Positions 1 through 10,800 are shown, counted from the first letter of the stretch. The stretch: DNA of 64,000 bases from Mycolicibacterium mengxianglii (GCF_015710575.1 NZ_CP065373.1:930001-994000), one strand, 5' to 3'. Numbers and translations are program-made. The notes: generated from the letters alone by a model not told the origin.

Positions 1-1
1 C

Positions 2-937
2 ATCATGGCCGCGCTCTTCGGCGTGGTGCGGCTCAGCCAACGCCTGCTGGGCATCGCCGGTGACCGGCGTGTCGCCATGCTGTGGACCGCGGTCGCGATC
101 TGGCTCGAGCCCTTTCGCAGCACCTTCGACTACGGGCAGATCAACGTGCTGCTGGTGCTGGGAGTACTGATCGCCGTGTCCAGCAGCAGGTGGTGGCTGT
201 CCGGGCTGCTGGTGGGGTTGGCCGCCGGGGTCAAACTGACGCCCGCGGTCAGTGGGCTGCACTTCCTGGGAGCGCGCCGGTGGGGCGCGGCGGTGTTCTC
301 GGCGGTGGTCTTCGCCGGGACCGTGGTGGTGTCGTGGTTGGTGATGGGCGGCGAAGCGACGCGCTACTTCACCGACCTGCTCGGTGACGCCGGACGTATC
401 GGCCCGGTCGCCACGTCGTTCAACCAGTCCTGGCGGGGCGCCCTCTCGCGCATCCTCGGCTACGACGCCGGTCTCGGGGCGCTGGTGCTGGTGGCCATCG
501 CGGTCACCGCGGTGCTCGCGTGGTTCGCCTGGCGGGCCGTCGGTGCGTTCACCACTGAGCTGGACCCACTCGGATCCATCGTGGTGGTGAACCTCTTCGG
601 ACTGTTGCTCTCGCCGATCTCGTGGACCCACCACTGGGTCTGGCTGGTGCCGCTGATGATCTGGTTGCTGCACGGCCCGTACCGCTACCTGGGTGAGGCC
701 AAGGCGCTGGGGACGACGTGGCTGGTGCTCACCGCGATCGGGGTGCCGTGGTTACTGAGCTTTGCCCAGCCGACCATCTGGGAGATCAGCCGGCCCTGGT
801 ACCTGGCTTGGGCCGGGCTGGTCTACCCGGTTGCCACGCTGCTCACCCTGGCCTGGATCGCCACGGTCAGGCTCAGGTTTCCGGGCGGTCGACGATTCCG
901 TCGATATCCCGGGCCATCTCCACGTCCTTCGAGGTGA
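2..937 (+). CDS. pimE: PimE, polyprenol-phosphate-mannose-dependent alpha-1,2-mannosyltransferase (5' partial)
   Basis: The reading frame is open through the left window edge, so the N-terminus is missing and about 311 codons are visible. The product is strongly hydrophobic, with repeated membrane segments and the GVKLTP loop typical of GT87 (ArnT/PimE-type) integral membrane mannosyltransferases. In mycobacteria PimE transfers the fifth mannose from polyprenyl-phosphomannose to AcPIM4 on the periplasmic side of the membrane, committing the lipid to polar AcPIM6. The assignment rests on family features plus the neighbours phhB and mutT2, which follow pimE in M. tuberculosis. The last 65 bp overlap the 3' end of phhB on the other strand. 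The C-terminal tail is Arg/Pro-rich. Confidence 0.85.
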   Translation: MMAALFGVVRLSQRLLGIAGDRRVAMLWTAVAIWLEPFRSTFDYGQINVLLVLGVLIAVSSSRWWLSGLLVGLAAGVKLTPAVSGLHFLGARRWGAAVFSAVVFAGTVVVSWLVMGGEATRYFTDLLGDAGRIGPVATSFNQSWRGALSRILGYDAGLGALVLVAIAVTAVLAWFAWRAVGAFTTELDPLGSIVVVNLFGLLLSPISWTHHWVWLVPLMIWLLHGPYRYLGEAKALGTTWLVLTAIGVPWLLSFAQPTIWEISRPWYLAWAGLVYPVATLLTLAWIATVRLRFPGGRRFRRYPGPSPRPSR

Positions 938-1166
938 TACCGCCCTCGGAGTGCGTCACCAATGCGAAAGTGACTGTCCGCCAACGGATATCGATGTCAG
1001 GGTGATGATCCTTGGCCTCCGCGTGTTCGCCGACCCGGCGGACCGCGTCGATGCCGTCCAAAAAGGCGGGGAACTTCACCGACCGCCGCAGCGCGCCGTC
1101 GGAACGCTCCCAGCCGTTGAGGTCCTTCGCGGCGGCGTCCACTTCCTCATCACTCAACACAGCCAT
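873..1166 (-). CDS. phhB: 4a-hydroxytetrahydrobiopterin dehydratase (pterin-4-alpha-carbinolamine dehydratase)
   Basis: This 97-residue protein matches the size of the PCD/DCoH family. The family signature appears as KDHHPDIDI near residues 52-60, and the histidine pair at 54-55 is the expected catalytic site. The family dehydrates 4a-hydroxytetrahydropterin to quinonoid dihydropterin; in mycobacteria, which lack a clear aromatic amino-acid hydroxylase pathway, the physiological substrate is uncertain. The gene converges on pimE with a 65-bp overlap and diverges from mutT2, with about 50 bp between the two starts. Confidence 0.88.
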   Translation of the reverse strand: MAVLSDEEVDAAAKDLNGWERSDGALRRSVKFPAFLDGIDAVRRVGEHAEAKDHHPDIDIRWRTVTFALVTHSEGGITSKDVEMARDIDGIVDRPET

Positions 1167-1216
1167 ACCCAGACCGTACGCGCCGCATGGGCTGGTGACG
1201 GCTACGGTTCACAGCT

Positions 1217-1606
1217 ATGTCGAGCCAGATCGTCGTCGCCGGCGCGCTGATCAAGGGTGCGCGCCTGCTGGTGGCGCAGCGCGCCCGGCCGCCGGAGCTG
1301 GCCGGGCTGTGGGAGCTCCCGGGTGGCAAGGTGGCCCCGGGGGAGTCCGAAGCCGAGGCGCTGGCCCGGGAGCTGCGCGAGGAACTCGGTGTGGACGTCG
1401 CAGTGGGTGAGCGCATCGGGGCCGACGTCGTGTTGTCGGCGACGATGACGCTGCGGGCCTACCGCGTCCAGCACATCGGCGGCGAGGTGCAGGCACACGA
1501 CCATCACGCCCTGCGGTGGGTGTCAGGCGCGGAGTTGCCGACCCTGGCCTGGGTTCCGGCCGACACCGCCTGGTTGCCGGAGCTCGCCGCGGCCCTGGCC
1601 GACTAG
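1217..1606 (+). CDS. mutT2: MutT2, Nudix (deoxy)CTP pyrophosphohydrolase
   Basis: The 129-residue protein carries a canonical Nudix box, G-x5-E-x7-REUxEExGU: it begins at GKVAPGE and ends at RELREELGV, around residues 36-58. M. tuberculosis MutT2 (Rv1160) is the same size and hydrolyses CTP, dCTP and 5-methyl-dCTP as nucleotide-pool sanitation. The identification comes from the box, the length and the position directly after pimE-phhB. The stop codon TAG lies inside a CTAG that also holds the stop of the convergent PE-PPE gene. In M. tuberculosis narGHJI comes next; here it does not. Confidence 0.9.
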   Translation: MSSQIVVAGALIKGARLLVAQRARPPELAGLWELPGGKVAPGESEAEALARELREELGVDVAVGERIGADVVLSATMTLRAYRVQHIGGEVQAHDHHALRWVSGAELPTLAWVPADTAWLPELAAALAD

Positions 1607-3207
1607 GCCGCTGCGCCGCTGTCGGACTTGTCCGCCTTGGCGTCCTTCTTGGCTCCCTTGTTGTCCACCTTGTGGTCTGGCTCCGTCTTGGACTTGCTGT
1701 GGGAGCCGCGGGGAGCCTTGTCGCCGGACTCCGTTGTGTCGCTGTCGCTGTCGCTGTCGGTACCGGCGCCGTTGTCGGCCGGCATGCGCGGTTTCAGCGC
1801 CTTGCCGACGTGATCAGCGAAGTCCCGGAAGCCACGCTCCACGGCCTTCAGCGGCTGGTGCAGGTCGCCGGTCTCCTTGGCATCCCCGGGGGCATCCCCG
1901 GGCTCCTGCTCGTCCTCGGAGGTCGCCGGTGTGCTGCCCAAAGGCGTTGTGCCGCGTGGCGATGTGACCTCGGTTGCCGGTTCCTGTTCCTTGGCTGCCG
2001 GCTCGTCCGCGGTGTTCTTCTCGGATGCGGCCGGGACCGTCGCACGTTCGGTCGGTGCAGTCGGCGGCCGGTAGCTGACCGCGTCCGAAACGCCCTTGCC
2101 CACAGCCCCCACCAGGTCGGTTGCCAAGGTGACCGGATTGACCAACGGAATCAACCGGGCGGGCGTGTTCTGGCCCATCGGGATCGTCCGGTCATAACCG
2201 GTGTCGATCAACACCTTGAGCGTCGGCTCGACCAGCAACATCAGGGGTTCGACGAAGTTGGTTGTGCCGGTGGCCTTTCCGAGATCGCGGATCGGCTGCA
2301 GCAGCGGAAGGTGCTTCGACGGGATCAGGACGTAGGTGTTGTCCCAGTCCTCGGGATTGCCATTGGGATCGTCATCCTTGCCCGGGTACTTCTGCACCGT
2401 CCCCGAGGCCAGCAGCTCCTCGAACGACGCCTCACTGTTGGAGCCCCAGGGGAACGCCGCGCCGGTGGCGGACGGGTCGGCATAGGTCAGGTGGGCATAG
2501 AAGAAACCCAGCGCCGCGTTGGCGGTTGCCAACAGGTTGACCGGGTACAGCGGGGCATCGGCGATGATGTCGTATTCGTAAGCGATATCGGTCATCTGGT
2601 AACCGGTGTCGGTCGGGGTGGGGCCGTCGAAAGTGATGTCGAGGATCGGGATGGTGATGCCGTTGAACCGGGATCCGATCCCGCCGTTGGGGCGGCTCCA
2701 GTTGCCGACGAGGACGATCTCCAGCTGGTCCGCGTCCGGCACGATGTTGTCATTGCCCACCGCGTAGTCGGGGTCGGCGAGCTTGCGCAGTTGGAGGTTG
2801 GTGATCCGGCCACTCTGCGAGTATCCGAAGATGACCACCTTTTCCCCGGGTGCGGCGTGGAGCTGCTGCTGCAATGCGGCGTCCAGGTAGTCCAGCCCCT
2901 CTTCGGTCGACTGGTTGAAGGTCAACGCCGTCAATCCGCCGTACACCGGCCAGAATTCCTCCGGGCCGTAGACGTTGCGTGCTTCGCACGTGACGTCGCC
3001 GCAGACCGAATTGGGCTCGATGAAGCGCCGCATGGCATTGGCGACGTAGCTGGCCTCGGGCCAGGGGCGGCCGCTGTTCCCCATGATGAGAGCGACGGGG
3101 TCGGCCAGGGCCACCACCGCGCCGGTCAATGTCGAACCGATGGCCAGCGCCGCCGCACCGACTACCGCAACGAGGCCGATGAAAAACGACCGGATGAACG
3201 CACGCAT
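1603..3207 (-). CDS. secreted PE-PPE domain (alpha/beta-hydrolase-like) protein with charged C-terminal tail
   Basis: The start is placed at the ATG preceded by GGAG 9-12 nt upstream, giving 534 residues; an in-frame ATG 30 bp further upstream has no ribosome-binding site. Residues 1-35 form a signal peptide ending near VALA. The next ~300 residues resemble the PE-PPE domain, with the serine-hydrolase nucleophile elbow GYSQS at 128-132. No PE or PPE N-terminal domain is present, so this is a stand-alone secreted version. From about residue 400 the protein becomes low-complexity: Pro/Thr/Glu-rich, then a short helix ending in KAL, a run of alternating Asp/Ser and a Lys/Asp-rich end. Its substrate is unknown; related PE-PPE proteins have shown esterase activity on short acyl esters. 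Confidence 0.8.
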   Translation of the reverse strand: MRAFIRSFFIGLVAVVGAAALAIGSTLTGAVVALADPVALIMGNSGRPWPEASYVANAMRRFIEPNSVCGDVTCEARNVYGPEEFWPVYGGLTALTFNQSTEEGLDYLDAALQQQLHAAPGEKVVIFGYSQSGRITNLQLRKLADPDYAVGNDNIVPDADQLEIVLVGNWSRPNGGIGSRFNGITIPILDITFDGPTPTDTGYQMTDIAYEYDIIADAPLYPVNLLATANAALGFFYAHLTYADPSATGAAFPWGSNSEASFEELLASGTVQKYPGKDDDPNGNPEDWDNTYVLIPSKHLPLLQPIRDLGKATGTTNFVEPLMLLVEPTLKVLIDTGYDRTIPMGQNTPARLIPLVNPVTLATDLVGAVGKGVSDAVSYRPPTAPTERATVPAASEKNTADEPAAKEQEPATEVTSPRGTTPLGSTPATSEDEQEPGDAPGDAKETGDLHQPLKAVERGFRDFADHVGKALKPRMPADNGAGTDSDSDSDTTESGDKAPRGSHSKSKTEPDHKVDNKGAKKDAKADKSDSGAAA

Positions 3208-3359
3208 CGAGGACCACTCCAATCCGCCGACGGCCACCGCCGACCACTGGGCATGCTCGCATATCGGAGACCGATGCGCGACGGATGCGGTGCGTGTCCC
3301 AGCGATCAGTCAGCGTGCAGCCCTGGTCGGCGCCGCCGACCAGAACGCGGTGCGGGCAC

Positions 3360-3632
3360 TCAGTACCTGAGCCGGTCGCCGACCACCCGCAACTGCCCGG
3401 CGCTGTGGGGGTGGTGGGCGGCGCGGAGTGGATGTGTCAGGATCGGGTGCCTGCAGTGGGGGCAGGACTGCTGTGAATGGTTGGCGGCGGCGAATGTCAA
3501 ATGGTGGCATGCGCCACACCGCACGATGAAAAATGCGCCCATCCAGTTGAGCAGTCCGAGGTAGATCAGAAGCGTCGCGGCAGTGCCGAGGACGGCGATC
3601 ACCGCGATGGTGAGTGCTGCATAGACCGTCAT
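3360..3632 (-). CDS. small membrane protein with zinc-ribbon-like Cys pairs
   Basis: The 90-residue product starts at an ATG with GGAGG about 9 nt upstream; a TTG five codons earlier is less likely. The N-terminal ~35 residues form one long or two short hydrophobic segments. They are followed by a cytoplasmic module with two CxxC pairs, RCGACHH and SCPHCRH, separated by about 15 residues, as in a zinc ribbon. The tail is His/Arg-rich. No family is recognised with confidence. It lies between the PE-PPE gene and the Cys-rich basic protein, all on the same strand. Confidence 0.6.
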   Translation of the reverse strand: MTVYAALTIAVIAVLGTAATLLIYLGLLNWMGAFFIVRCGACHHLTFAAANHSQQSCPHCRHPILTHPLRAAHHPHSAGQLRVVGDRLRY

Positions 3633-3702
3633 GATCGTGACCTCCAACCAACGTCTGACGGGTAGTTCAAGGCTACTCGTCCTGCGAGGTCAGGGTGCGT
3701 TT

Positions 3703-3906
3703 TCAGGACTTTCTTGCGCGCTTGAAGACCTTCTCCAACTCCTTGCCGCGGAGACCGAGCAACTCGGCCTTGTGCACCTTGTGCAATACCAGCGGGCACC
3801 GCTTGCAGCGGGGTTTGGACCGACAGCACTTCTTCTTGGGTTTGATGTCGGCGAACTTGCTGGACGTCACCGGTGCCTTCCGTCGTTTTCGCGATTGGTT
3901 ACTCAC
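3703..3906 (-). CDS. small, very basic Cys-cluster protein, divergent from typA
   Basis: The 67-residue product has a strongly basic N-terminus and core and a cysteine cluster CC-x5-C-x2-C within KKKCCRSKPRCKRC, followed by a leucine-rich basic C-terminal half. The pattern suggests a compact metal-binding nucleic-acid or ribosome-associated protein, but that is inference only. The GTG start at 3906 has a poor ribosome-binding site. A second GTG at 3870, preceded by GGAAGG at 5-nt spacing, is a reasonable alternative and would give 55 residues. With the upstream start, only 17 bp separate it from the start of typA on the other strand. Confidence 0.6.
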   Translation of the reverse strand: MSNQSRKRRKAPVTSSKFADIKPKKKCCRSKPRCKRCPLVLHKVHKAELLGLRGKELEKVFKRARKS

Positions 3907-3923
3907 ACTGCGAGAATCATCAG

Positions 3924-5831
3924 GTGAGTTCCCGCCCCAACTTTAGAAACGTCGCCATCGTCGCCCACGTCGACCACGGCAAGACAACCCTGGTCGACGC
4001 GATGCTCCGGCAATCCGGCGCCCTGAGTCACCGTGGTGACGACGCGATCGAGCGCCTGATGGACTCTGGTGACCTGGAGAAGGAAAAGGGCATCACCATC
4101 CTGGCGAAGAACACCGCCGTGCACCGGCACAACCCGGACGGCACGATGACGGTCATCAACGTCATCGACACCCCGGGTCACGCCGACTTCGGTGGCGAGG
4201 TCGAGCGCGGGCTGTCGATGGTCGACGGCGTGCTGCTCCTGGTCGACGCGTCCGAAGGGCCGCTGCCGCAGACCCGCTTCGTGCTGCGCAAGGCGCTGGC
4301 CGCCCACCTGCCGGTGATCCTGTGCGTCAACAAGACCGACCGCCCCGATGCCCGCATCGCCGAGGTGGTCTCCGAAAGCCACGATCTGCTGCTCGACGTC
4401 GCCTCCGATCTGGACGACGACGCCCAGAAGGCTGCCGAGGAGGCGCTCGGTCTGCCGGTTCTGTACGCCTCCGGGCGCGCCGGCATCGCCAGCACCACCG
4501 AGCCCGCCAACGGTGAGAACCCCGACGGCGAGAACCTGGATGTGCTGTTCGACGTGCTGCTCGAGCACATCCCGCCGCCACAGGGCGACCCGGATGCCCC
4601 GCTGCAGGCTTTGGTGACCAACCTGGACGCCTCGGCGTTCCTGGGCCGGCTCGCGCTCATCCGCATCTACAAGGGACGGATCCGCAAAGGCCAGCAGGTC
4701 GCCTGGATGCGCGAAGTGGACGGCGAACCCGTCATCACCAACGCCAAGATCACCGAACTGCTCGCGACCGAGGGCGTCGAGAGAACCAGCACGGACGAGG
4801 CGGTTGCCGGTGACATCGTCGCCGTGGCGGGCATGCCCGAGATCATGATCGGTGACACGCTCGCCGACGTCGACCACGCGCACGCTCTGCCCCGGATCAC
4901 CGTGGACGAGCCCGCCATCTCGGTGACCATCGGGACCAACACCTCGCCGCTGGCCGGCAGGGTCTCCGGGCACAAGCTGACCGCCCGCATGGTGAAGAGC
5001 CGCCTCGACAGCGAACTCGTCGGCAATGTCTCGATCAAGGTTGTCGACATCGGCCGTCCGGACGCCTGGGAGGTCCAGGGCCGAGGCGAACTGGCGCTGG
5101 CCATCCTCGTCGAGCAGATGCGTCGCGAAGGGTTCGAACTCACCGTCGGTAAGCCGCAGGTGGTCACCCGGACCATCGACGGCAAACTGCACGAGCCGTT
5201 CGAAGCCATGACCATCGACTGCCCCGAGGAGTTCGTCGGCGCCGTCACGCAGCTGATGGCCGCCCGTAAGGGCCGGATGGAAGAGATGGCCAACCACGCC
5301 GCCGGTTGGGTGCGGATGGACTTCATCGTGCCCAGCCGTGGGCTGATCGGATTCCGGACCGACTTCCTGACGCTGACCCGCGGCACCGGCATCGCCAATG
5401 CGGTGTTCGAGGGCTACCGCCCGTGGGCGGGCGAGATCCGGGCGCGGCACACCGGTTCGCTGGTCTCCGATCGCAGCGGCTCGGTGACGCCGTTCGCGAT
5501 GATCCAGCTCTCCGATCGCGGCCAGTTCTTCGTCGAACCCGGTGATGACACCTATGAGGGCCAGGTGGTGGGGATCAACCCGCGCGCCGAGGACCTCGAT
5601 GTCAACGTCACCCGGGAGAAGAAGCTGACGAACATGCGCTCGTCGACCGCCGACGTGATGGAGACGCTGGCCCGTCCACTGGAACTCGGCCTGGAACAGG
5701 CGATGGAGTTCTGTGCCGAGGACGAGTGCGTCGAGGTGACCCCGGAGATCGTGCGGGTGCGCAAGGTCGAATTGGACGCCACCCTGCGGGCCCGCGCGAA
5801 GTCCCGCGCCAAGGCCGCTGCGAAGAGTTGA
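3924..5831 (+). CDS. typA: TypA/BipA ribosome-associated translational GTPase
   Basis: The start is placed at the GTG leading directly into the GTPase domain (635 residues); an ORF-extending ATG 51 bp upstream would overlap the divergent small gene. The G1 motif AHVDHGKTT lies at about 14-22, G3 is [10 protein letters not shown] and G4 is NKTDRPD. EF-Tu-like domain 2, the EF-G-like domain and the BipA-specific C-terminal domain follow, ending in a Lys/Ala-rich tail. TypA binds the ribosome and assists subunit assembly and stress adaptation. It corresponds to Rv1165, though the narGHJI genes that precede it in M. tuberculosis are missing. Confidence 0.95.
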   Translation: MSSRPNFRNVAIVAHVDHGKTTLVDAMLRQSGALSHRGDDAIERLMDSGDLEKEKGITILAKNTAVHRHNPDGTMTVINVIDTPGHADFGGEVERGLSMVDGVLLLVDASEGPLPQTRFVLRKALAAHLPVILCVNKTDRPDARIAEVVSESHDLLLDVASDLDDDAQKAAEEALGLPVLYASGRAGIASTTEPANGENPDGENLDVLFDVLLEHIPPPQGDPDAPLQALVTNLDASAFLGRLALIRIYKGRIRKGQQVAWMREVDGEPVITNAKITELLATEGVERTSTDEAVAGDIVAVAGMPEIMIGDTLADVDHAHALPRITVDEPAISVTIGTNTSPLAGRVSGHKLTARMVKSRLDSELVGNVSIKVVDIGRPDAWEVQGRGELALAILVEQMRREGFELTVGKPQVVTRTIDGKLHEPFEAMTIDCPEEFVGAVTQLMAARKGRMEEMANHAAGWVRMDFIVPSRGLIGFRTDFLTLTRGTGIANAVFEGYRPWAGEIRARHTGSLVSDRSGSVTPFAMIQLSDRGQFFVEPGDDTYEGQVVGINPRAEDLDVNVTREKKLTNMRSSTADVMETLARPLELGLEQAMEFCAEDECVEVTPEIVRVRKVELDATLRARAKSRAKAAAKS

Positions 5832-5832
5832 G

Positions 5833-5854
5833 CGACCACCCGGAAGGGCGGTCG
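5833..5854 (+). terminator. hairpin directly after typA stop
   Basis: Nine-base arms (CGACCACCC and GGGCGGTCG, one G-T type mismatch) enclose a GGAA tetraloop two bases after the typA stop. There is no U-run, so it may act as a weak or Rho-dependent end or only as an mRNA stabiliser before lpqW. Confidence 0.4.
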
Positions 5855-5868
5855 ATACCCTGAAGGGC

Positions 5869-7797
5869 GTGCAGAGCCGCTCGCCGATGAGGTCCCGCCT
5901 CATGATGACCGGCGCACTGCTGTCGGTGCTGGTGGTCGGCGGTTGCACGGTGAGTCCGCCGCCGGCGCCGCAGAGCACCGAGACCACCGAGAGCACGCCG
6001 CCTCCGCCGCCGAAGGCGACGCAGATCATCATGGGCATCGACAACATCGGTCCCGGTTTCAATCCGCATCTGCTGTCGGACCAGTCGCCGGTCAACGCGG
6101 CCATCAGCGCTCTGGTGCTGCCGAGCTCCTTCCGGCCGGTGCCCGACCCGGAGTCGCCGACGGGGTCGCGCTGGGAGATGGATCGCACGCTGCTGGAGTC
6201 CGCCGAAGCCAGCGACGACGGGGATTTCACCGTCACCTACAAGATCCGTCCCGAAGCATCGTGGACCGATAACGCCCCGATCGCCGCCGACGACTTCTGG
6301 TACCTGTGGCGCCAGATGGTCAGTCAGCCCGGTGTGGTGGACCCCGCCGGCTATGACCTGATCACCGGAGTGCAGTCGATCGAGGGCGGCAAAACTGCGG
6401 TGGTGACGTTCTCCCAGCCGTACCCGGCCTGGCGTGAGCTGTTCAACGACATCCTGCCCGCCCACATCGTCAAGGATGTGCCGGGCGGGTTTCCCGCCGG
6501 GCTGGCCCGCGCGCTACCGGTGACCGGCGGCCGGTTCCGCGTCGACACCATTGACCCGCAGCGCGACGAGATTCTGTTGGCCCGAAACGACCGGTTCTGG
6601 GGCGAGCCGGCCAAACCGGATCAAATTCTCTTCCGTCGCGCGGGCGCCCCTGCGGCCCTTGCTGATTCGATCCGCAACGGGGACACCCAGGTAGCCCAGG
6701 TGCATGGCGGCGCGGCAGCGTTCGCGCAGTTGTCGGCGATCCCGGAGGTGCGGACCGCGCGCATCGTGACACCGCGGGTGATGCAGCTGTCGCTGCGCGC
6801 TCAGCAGCCGGCGCTTGCCGACGAGCAGGTGCGCAAAGCCATCCTGGGCCTGCTCGATGTGGACCTGCTGGCCTCGGTGGGTGCCGGCAGCGACAACACC
6901 GTGACCCTGGCGCAGGCACAGATACGCGCCCCGTCGGACCCGGGCTACGTGCCCACCGCGCCACCGGCGATGACTCAGCAGGCTGCGCTCACGCTGCTGG
7001 AGGACGCGGGCTACGTCATCGAGTCGGACAGCGCCGGCGGCACGAGCGCGGCGCCGTCGGCGGGTTCTCGTACGTCGACCCCGCCCACCCCGCCGCCGGT
7101 GATGACGCGTGGCACCGTCAGCAAGGACGGCGACCAGCTGGCATTGGTGCTCGGTGTCGCGTCCAATGACCCGACGTCGATCGCCGTGGCCAATACCGCG
7201 GCAGATCAACTACGGAATGTGGGTATCGCGGCTTCGGTGTCCGCGCTGGATCCGGTGATCCTCTACGGAGACGCGTTGGCCAACAACCGCGTCGACGCGA
7301 TCGTGGGTTGGCATCGCGCCGGGGGAGACCTGGCCACCTTGCTGGCGTCTCGGTACGGCTGCCAGGCGCTCCAACCGGTCCCGGTTCCGGTATCGACGTC
7401 GGCTCCGGCGCCGACCCCGGATTCCGATGGCTCCTCGTCAGCTCCGAGCTCTGCCGCGACTCCGGCCCCCTCTGCAACCCTTTCTGAAACTCCCACTGCG
7501 ACCTCGACGGTGCCGCCTGCCGCCGACACCCTGGTCCAGGCGCCGTCGAACATCACCGGCTTGTGCGACCGCAGTATCCAACCGAATATCGAAGCGGCAC
7601 TGGACGGTACGACGCCGATCGACGAGGTGATCACATCGGTGGAGCCACGTCTGTGGAACATGTCGACGGTGCTGCCGATCCTGCAGGACACCACGATCGT
7701 GGCGGCCGGCCCGTCGGTAGAGAATGTCAATCTCAGTGGCGCGGTACCGGTGGGCATCGTCGGTGACGCGGGCAACTGGGTCAAACCGGAGCAATAA
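5869..7797 (+). CDS. lpqW: LpqW, lipoprotein controlling the PIM/LM-LAM branch point
   Basis: The 642-residue product has a short basic N-terminus, a hydrophobic core and a lipobox LVVGGC with the acylated cysteine at residue 26. A Pro/Thr-rich linker follows, and then a fold of the type seen in peptide-binding (SBP family 5) proteins. In mycobacteria LpqW (Rv1166c) is known to steer intermediates between polar PIMs and lipomannan/lipoarabinomannan, and lpqW mutants are suppressed by pimE mutations, which fits pimE lying upstream here. The start is uncertain: GTG at 5869, ATG at 5887 and ATG at 5902 are all possible. Low-complexity Pro/Ser/Ala inserts occur near residues 390-410 and 505-550. 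Confidence 0.9.
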   Translation: MQSRSPMRSRLMMTGALLSVLVVGGCTVSPPPAPQSTETTESTPPPPPKATQIIMGIDNIGPGFNPHLLSDQSPVNAAISALVLPSSFRPVPDPESPTGSRWEMDRTLLESAEASDDGDFTVTYKIRPEASWTDNAPIAADDFWYLWRQMVSQPGVVDPAGYDLITGVQSIEGGKTAVVTFSQPYPAWRELFNDILPAHIVKDVPGGFPAGLARALPVTGGRFRVDTIDPQRDEILLARNDRFWGEPAKPDQILFRRAGAPAALADSIRNGDTQVAQVHGGAAAFAQLSAIPEVRTARIVTPRVMQLSLRAQQPALADEQVRKAILGLLDVDLLASVGAGSDNTVTLAQAQIRAPSDPGYVPTAPPAMTQQAALTLLEDAGYVIESDSAGGTSAAPSAGSRTSTPPTPPPVMTRGTVSKDGDQLALVLGVASNDPTSIAVANTAADQLRNVGIAASVSALDPVILYGDALANNRVDAIVGWHRAGGDLATLLASRYGCQALQPVPVPVSTSAPAPTPDSDGSSSAPSSAATPAPSATLSETPTATSTVPPAADTLVQAPSNITGLCDRSIQPNIEAALDGTTPIDEVITSVEPRLWNMSTVLPILQDTTIVAAGPSVENVNLSGAVPVGIVGDAGNWVKPEQ

Positions 7798-7816
7798 CCG
7801 CCTCAGACACAAAGAA

Positions 7817-7852
7817 ATTCGGCCCCGTTCGCTTTCGCGAACGGGGCCGAAT
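7817..7852. terminator. perfect 16-bp-arm hairpin, bidirectional terminator
   Basis: Perfect 16-base arms (7817-7832 and 7837-7852) flank a TTTC loop in the 73-bp gap between the convergent lpqW and the Ala-rich repeat gene. The symmetry and position fit a shared terminator for both genes. The A/T pair at the arm ends gives only short U-runs. Confidence 0.8.
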
Positions 7853-7870
7853 CAATGCACTACCTGGCGA

Positions 7871-10800
7871 CTACTTGTCGCCGGAATCGCTGCTGGACTT
7901 CTTGTCGGTCTTGGCCTCGGACTTGGTGTCCGACTTGGCTTCTGACTTCTTCTCGGTCTTGGCGTCGGACTTCTCGGTCTTGTCGGACTTGTCGGACGAA
8001 TCCGACGTCTTGCCCTTGTCCTCGGACTTCTCGCCGGTGCCGCCCTTGCCCGAATCGGTGCTGTCGCTGTCGGTCGCGGGCTTCTTCACCCCGAGGGCCT
8101 TCTCCACGTTGTCGCGGACGCCCGCCAGCCCACTCTCGATCTGGGTGCGGGTCTGGTTCAGCCCGTCGTTGATCTGCTTGCCCAGGTTGTCGAAGCCGGC
8201 CTTGGCGTCGTCGAGCACGGTCTTGGCCGGGTCGGCGACACCCACAGGGGCGGTCACGGGGGAGCCGACGACCGGCTTCTCCGTGGTCACCGGCGCAGCC
8301 GGTGCGGAGCCCTCCACGACGGGAGTCGCGGTGGCCGTCTCGGCGGTGTCGGCCTTGGGAGCAACAGAACCCGGCGTCGTGATGCTGAACATCTTGCCGA
8401 GGCCGATCCCGCGCGTGCCTGCCACGTCGAGGGCCGAGGTGCCGGCCCCTGCGTTGACGTCGACATCCACGTCCACACCGGCGCCGAAACCGCCGGCCAG
8501 CTGCGCGGCCGCGGCGGTGATGCCCTTGACGAGCGCCTCCAGTGCGTTCTGGCCGTTGGCCAGTGCAGCGGCGGTGGTGTTACGGAATGCCACTGCCACC
8601 GCGGTCGCCACATTGGTGAACTGCTCGACGGCCGTGCCGATGGTCGCCCCGACGTAGCCGGCTGCATCGACGACGGACTGTCCGAGAGTGCCTGCGGCAG
8701 CGATCACCTCCGTCGGCGTGGGCAGTGCCTCCAGTGCGGCCGACAACGAGGCGGTCAGCCGCGCGCCGATCTCGGCGGAGATGTTGCCCAGCGCTGCCAG
8801 GGCCTGACCGCCGAGTTCGATGCCGGTTTCGATGCCGTTGACCAGGGCGGTGCCCAGGTTCGCCAACACGGGGCCGATCTCACCGAACGCGTTGACCAGA
8901 GCCTGAACGAACTGCTGCGGCGACGGGAACAGCTCCAGGACCGCGCGGAATGCCGCGGCAAGATCACCGCTGACGGTCTGGATGCCGTTGACGATCGCCT
9001 CGAAGGCCATGCCGCCGAAGCCGAGGCCGGCTTCGATGACGTCGGCAAGCTCGGCGGCGAGGTTGGAGATCGCCGCCGATGCTGCGGCCGCGATGGCTGC
9101 GACGCCGGGGATGAAGGCACTGATCGCGTCGCTGAACGCCGCCACCAGTTCCGCCGGGGTCGGGAAGCTCTCGACGACGGACTCGAACAGGTCGACCAGG
9201 CCGGCGCCGGCATTGATCAACGCCTGCGCGATGGCGGCGGGGTTGATGATCTCCAGACCCGCGAGGACCGTGTCGAAGGCCAGCTCGAGGGCGGCCCCCA
9301 GCGGTGCGCTGATGGCAGCGAATGCGCTGACGAACGCGTCGATGAACGCCTGCGGCGTGGGGAAGGCGGCGATCGCGGCGGCCAAAGCGGCAGCGAGCGC
9401 GCCGCCGGCGTCGAGCAGACCGTCGACGATCGCCTGGAAAGCCGTGCCGCCGAGAGCGATTCCGCTTTCGATCGCACTGAGCAGTGCCGCTGACAGGTTC
9501 GAGATGGCTGCCACGCCTGCAGCGGCCAGTGCCCGGAAGCCCGGAATGACGGCGGCCAGCGCCGAACCCAGTGCTGCGGCCAGCTCGGCCGGGGTGGGGA
9601 AGCTCTCGACGACGGACTGGAACAGGTCGACCAGGCCGGCGCCGGCGTTGATCAACGCCTGCGCGATGGCGGCGGGGTTGATGATCTCCAGACCCGCACG
9701 CAGGGCGTCGAAGGCCAGTTCGAGGGCGGCCCCCAGCGGTGCGCTGATGGCGGTGAAGGCGCCGACGAACGCGTCGAGGAACTCCGCAGGAGTGGGGAAG
9801 GCGGCGATGGCAGCGGCGAACGCGGCGTACAGCTGGCTTCCGGCGTTCTGCAGGCCATCGACGATCGCCTCGAAGACGGTGCTCCCGAACGCAATTCCGT
9901 CCTGGATGGCATTTACAAGTGCGGCGGACAGGTTCGCGACGGCCTGGGCGGCGAAGTTCGCGAGGTTCTGGAAGCCGGGCAGGATGCTGGCCAGCGCCTG
10001 ACCGAATGCCGCGATCACATCGCCGGGGGTCGGGAATCCGTCGATGACGAGTTGGAGGATCGCCGCCAGGTCGCCACCGGTGGTGAGCAGCGCCTGCACG
10101 ATGGCTGCGACGTCGAAGTCGAAACCGAAGCTCAGCGCGACGTTCAGGGCGATCTGCAGTGCCGCTGCCAGAGGCGCGCTCACGGTGCCGATCACCGCGA
10201 CGAAGGCGTCAACGAAGGCCTGGGGGTTTGCGAACGACGCGATGGCCGCGGCGAAGGCCTGGGCCAGCGCGCTGCCGCCGTTCTGCAGGGCAGCGAGCAG
10301 AACGTCGAATGCGGCGCCGCCCAAATCGATTCCGGAGGCCAGGGTGGTGGCCAAGGTGGTGATCAGGTTGGCCAGGGCCTCGCCGCCGTCGGTCACCAGG
10401 TTGCTCAGTCCCGGCAGCACTCCGCTCAGCGCCGTTGCGAGCGCGGTGGCGAATTCAGCCGGTGTGGGGAAGGCGGCCACCGCGGCGTTGAAGGCGGCGA
10501 TCAGTGGGGCGCCCGCGTCGAGCAGCGCCTGCGCGATGGCGGCTGCGTTGGCGGTGATGCCGAGGTCGATGACGGCCTGCAGCGCCACATCGAGGGCGAG
10601 TGACAGGTTCAGGTCAACCGAGGCGATTGCCGCGACGAGGGCGTCGAGGAAGGCCTGCGGTGTGGGGAACGCCGCGATGGCAGTATCCACTGCGGTGGCG
10701 AGGGAACTGCCCTGTGCGCGCAGTCCGTCAACGACGGCGTGGAATGCGGTGCCGCCCCCCGCGACACCTTGGGCGACGGTCTGGCTCAGCGCGGCACCCA

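Noticed and set aside
1516..3564. 682-codon frame on the plus strand across the PE-PPE gene
   Set aside because: Shadow of the GC-rich minus-strand gene; the minus strand has a signal peptide, the GYSQS motif and a ribosome-binding site.
3903..6236. 777-codon open frame antisense to typA and lpqW
   Set aside because: It mirrors the codon bias of typA, has no family features or ribosome-binding site, and crosses two well-identified genes.
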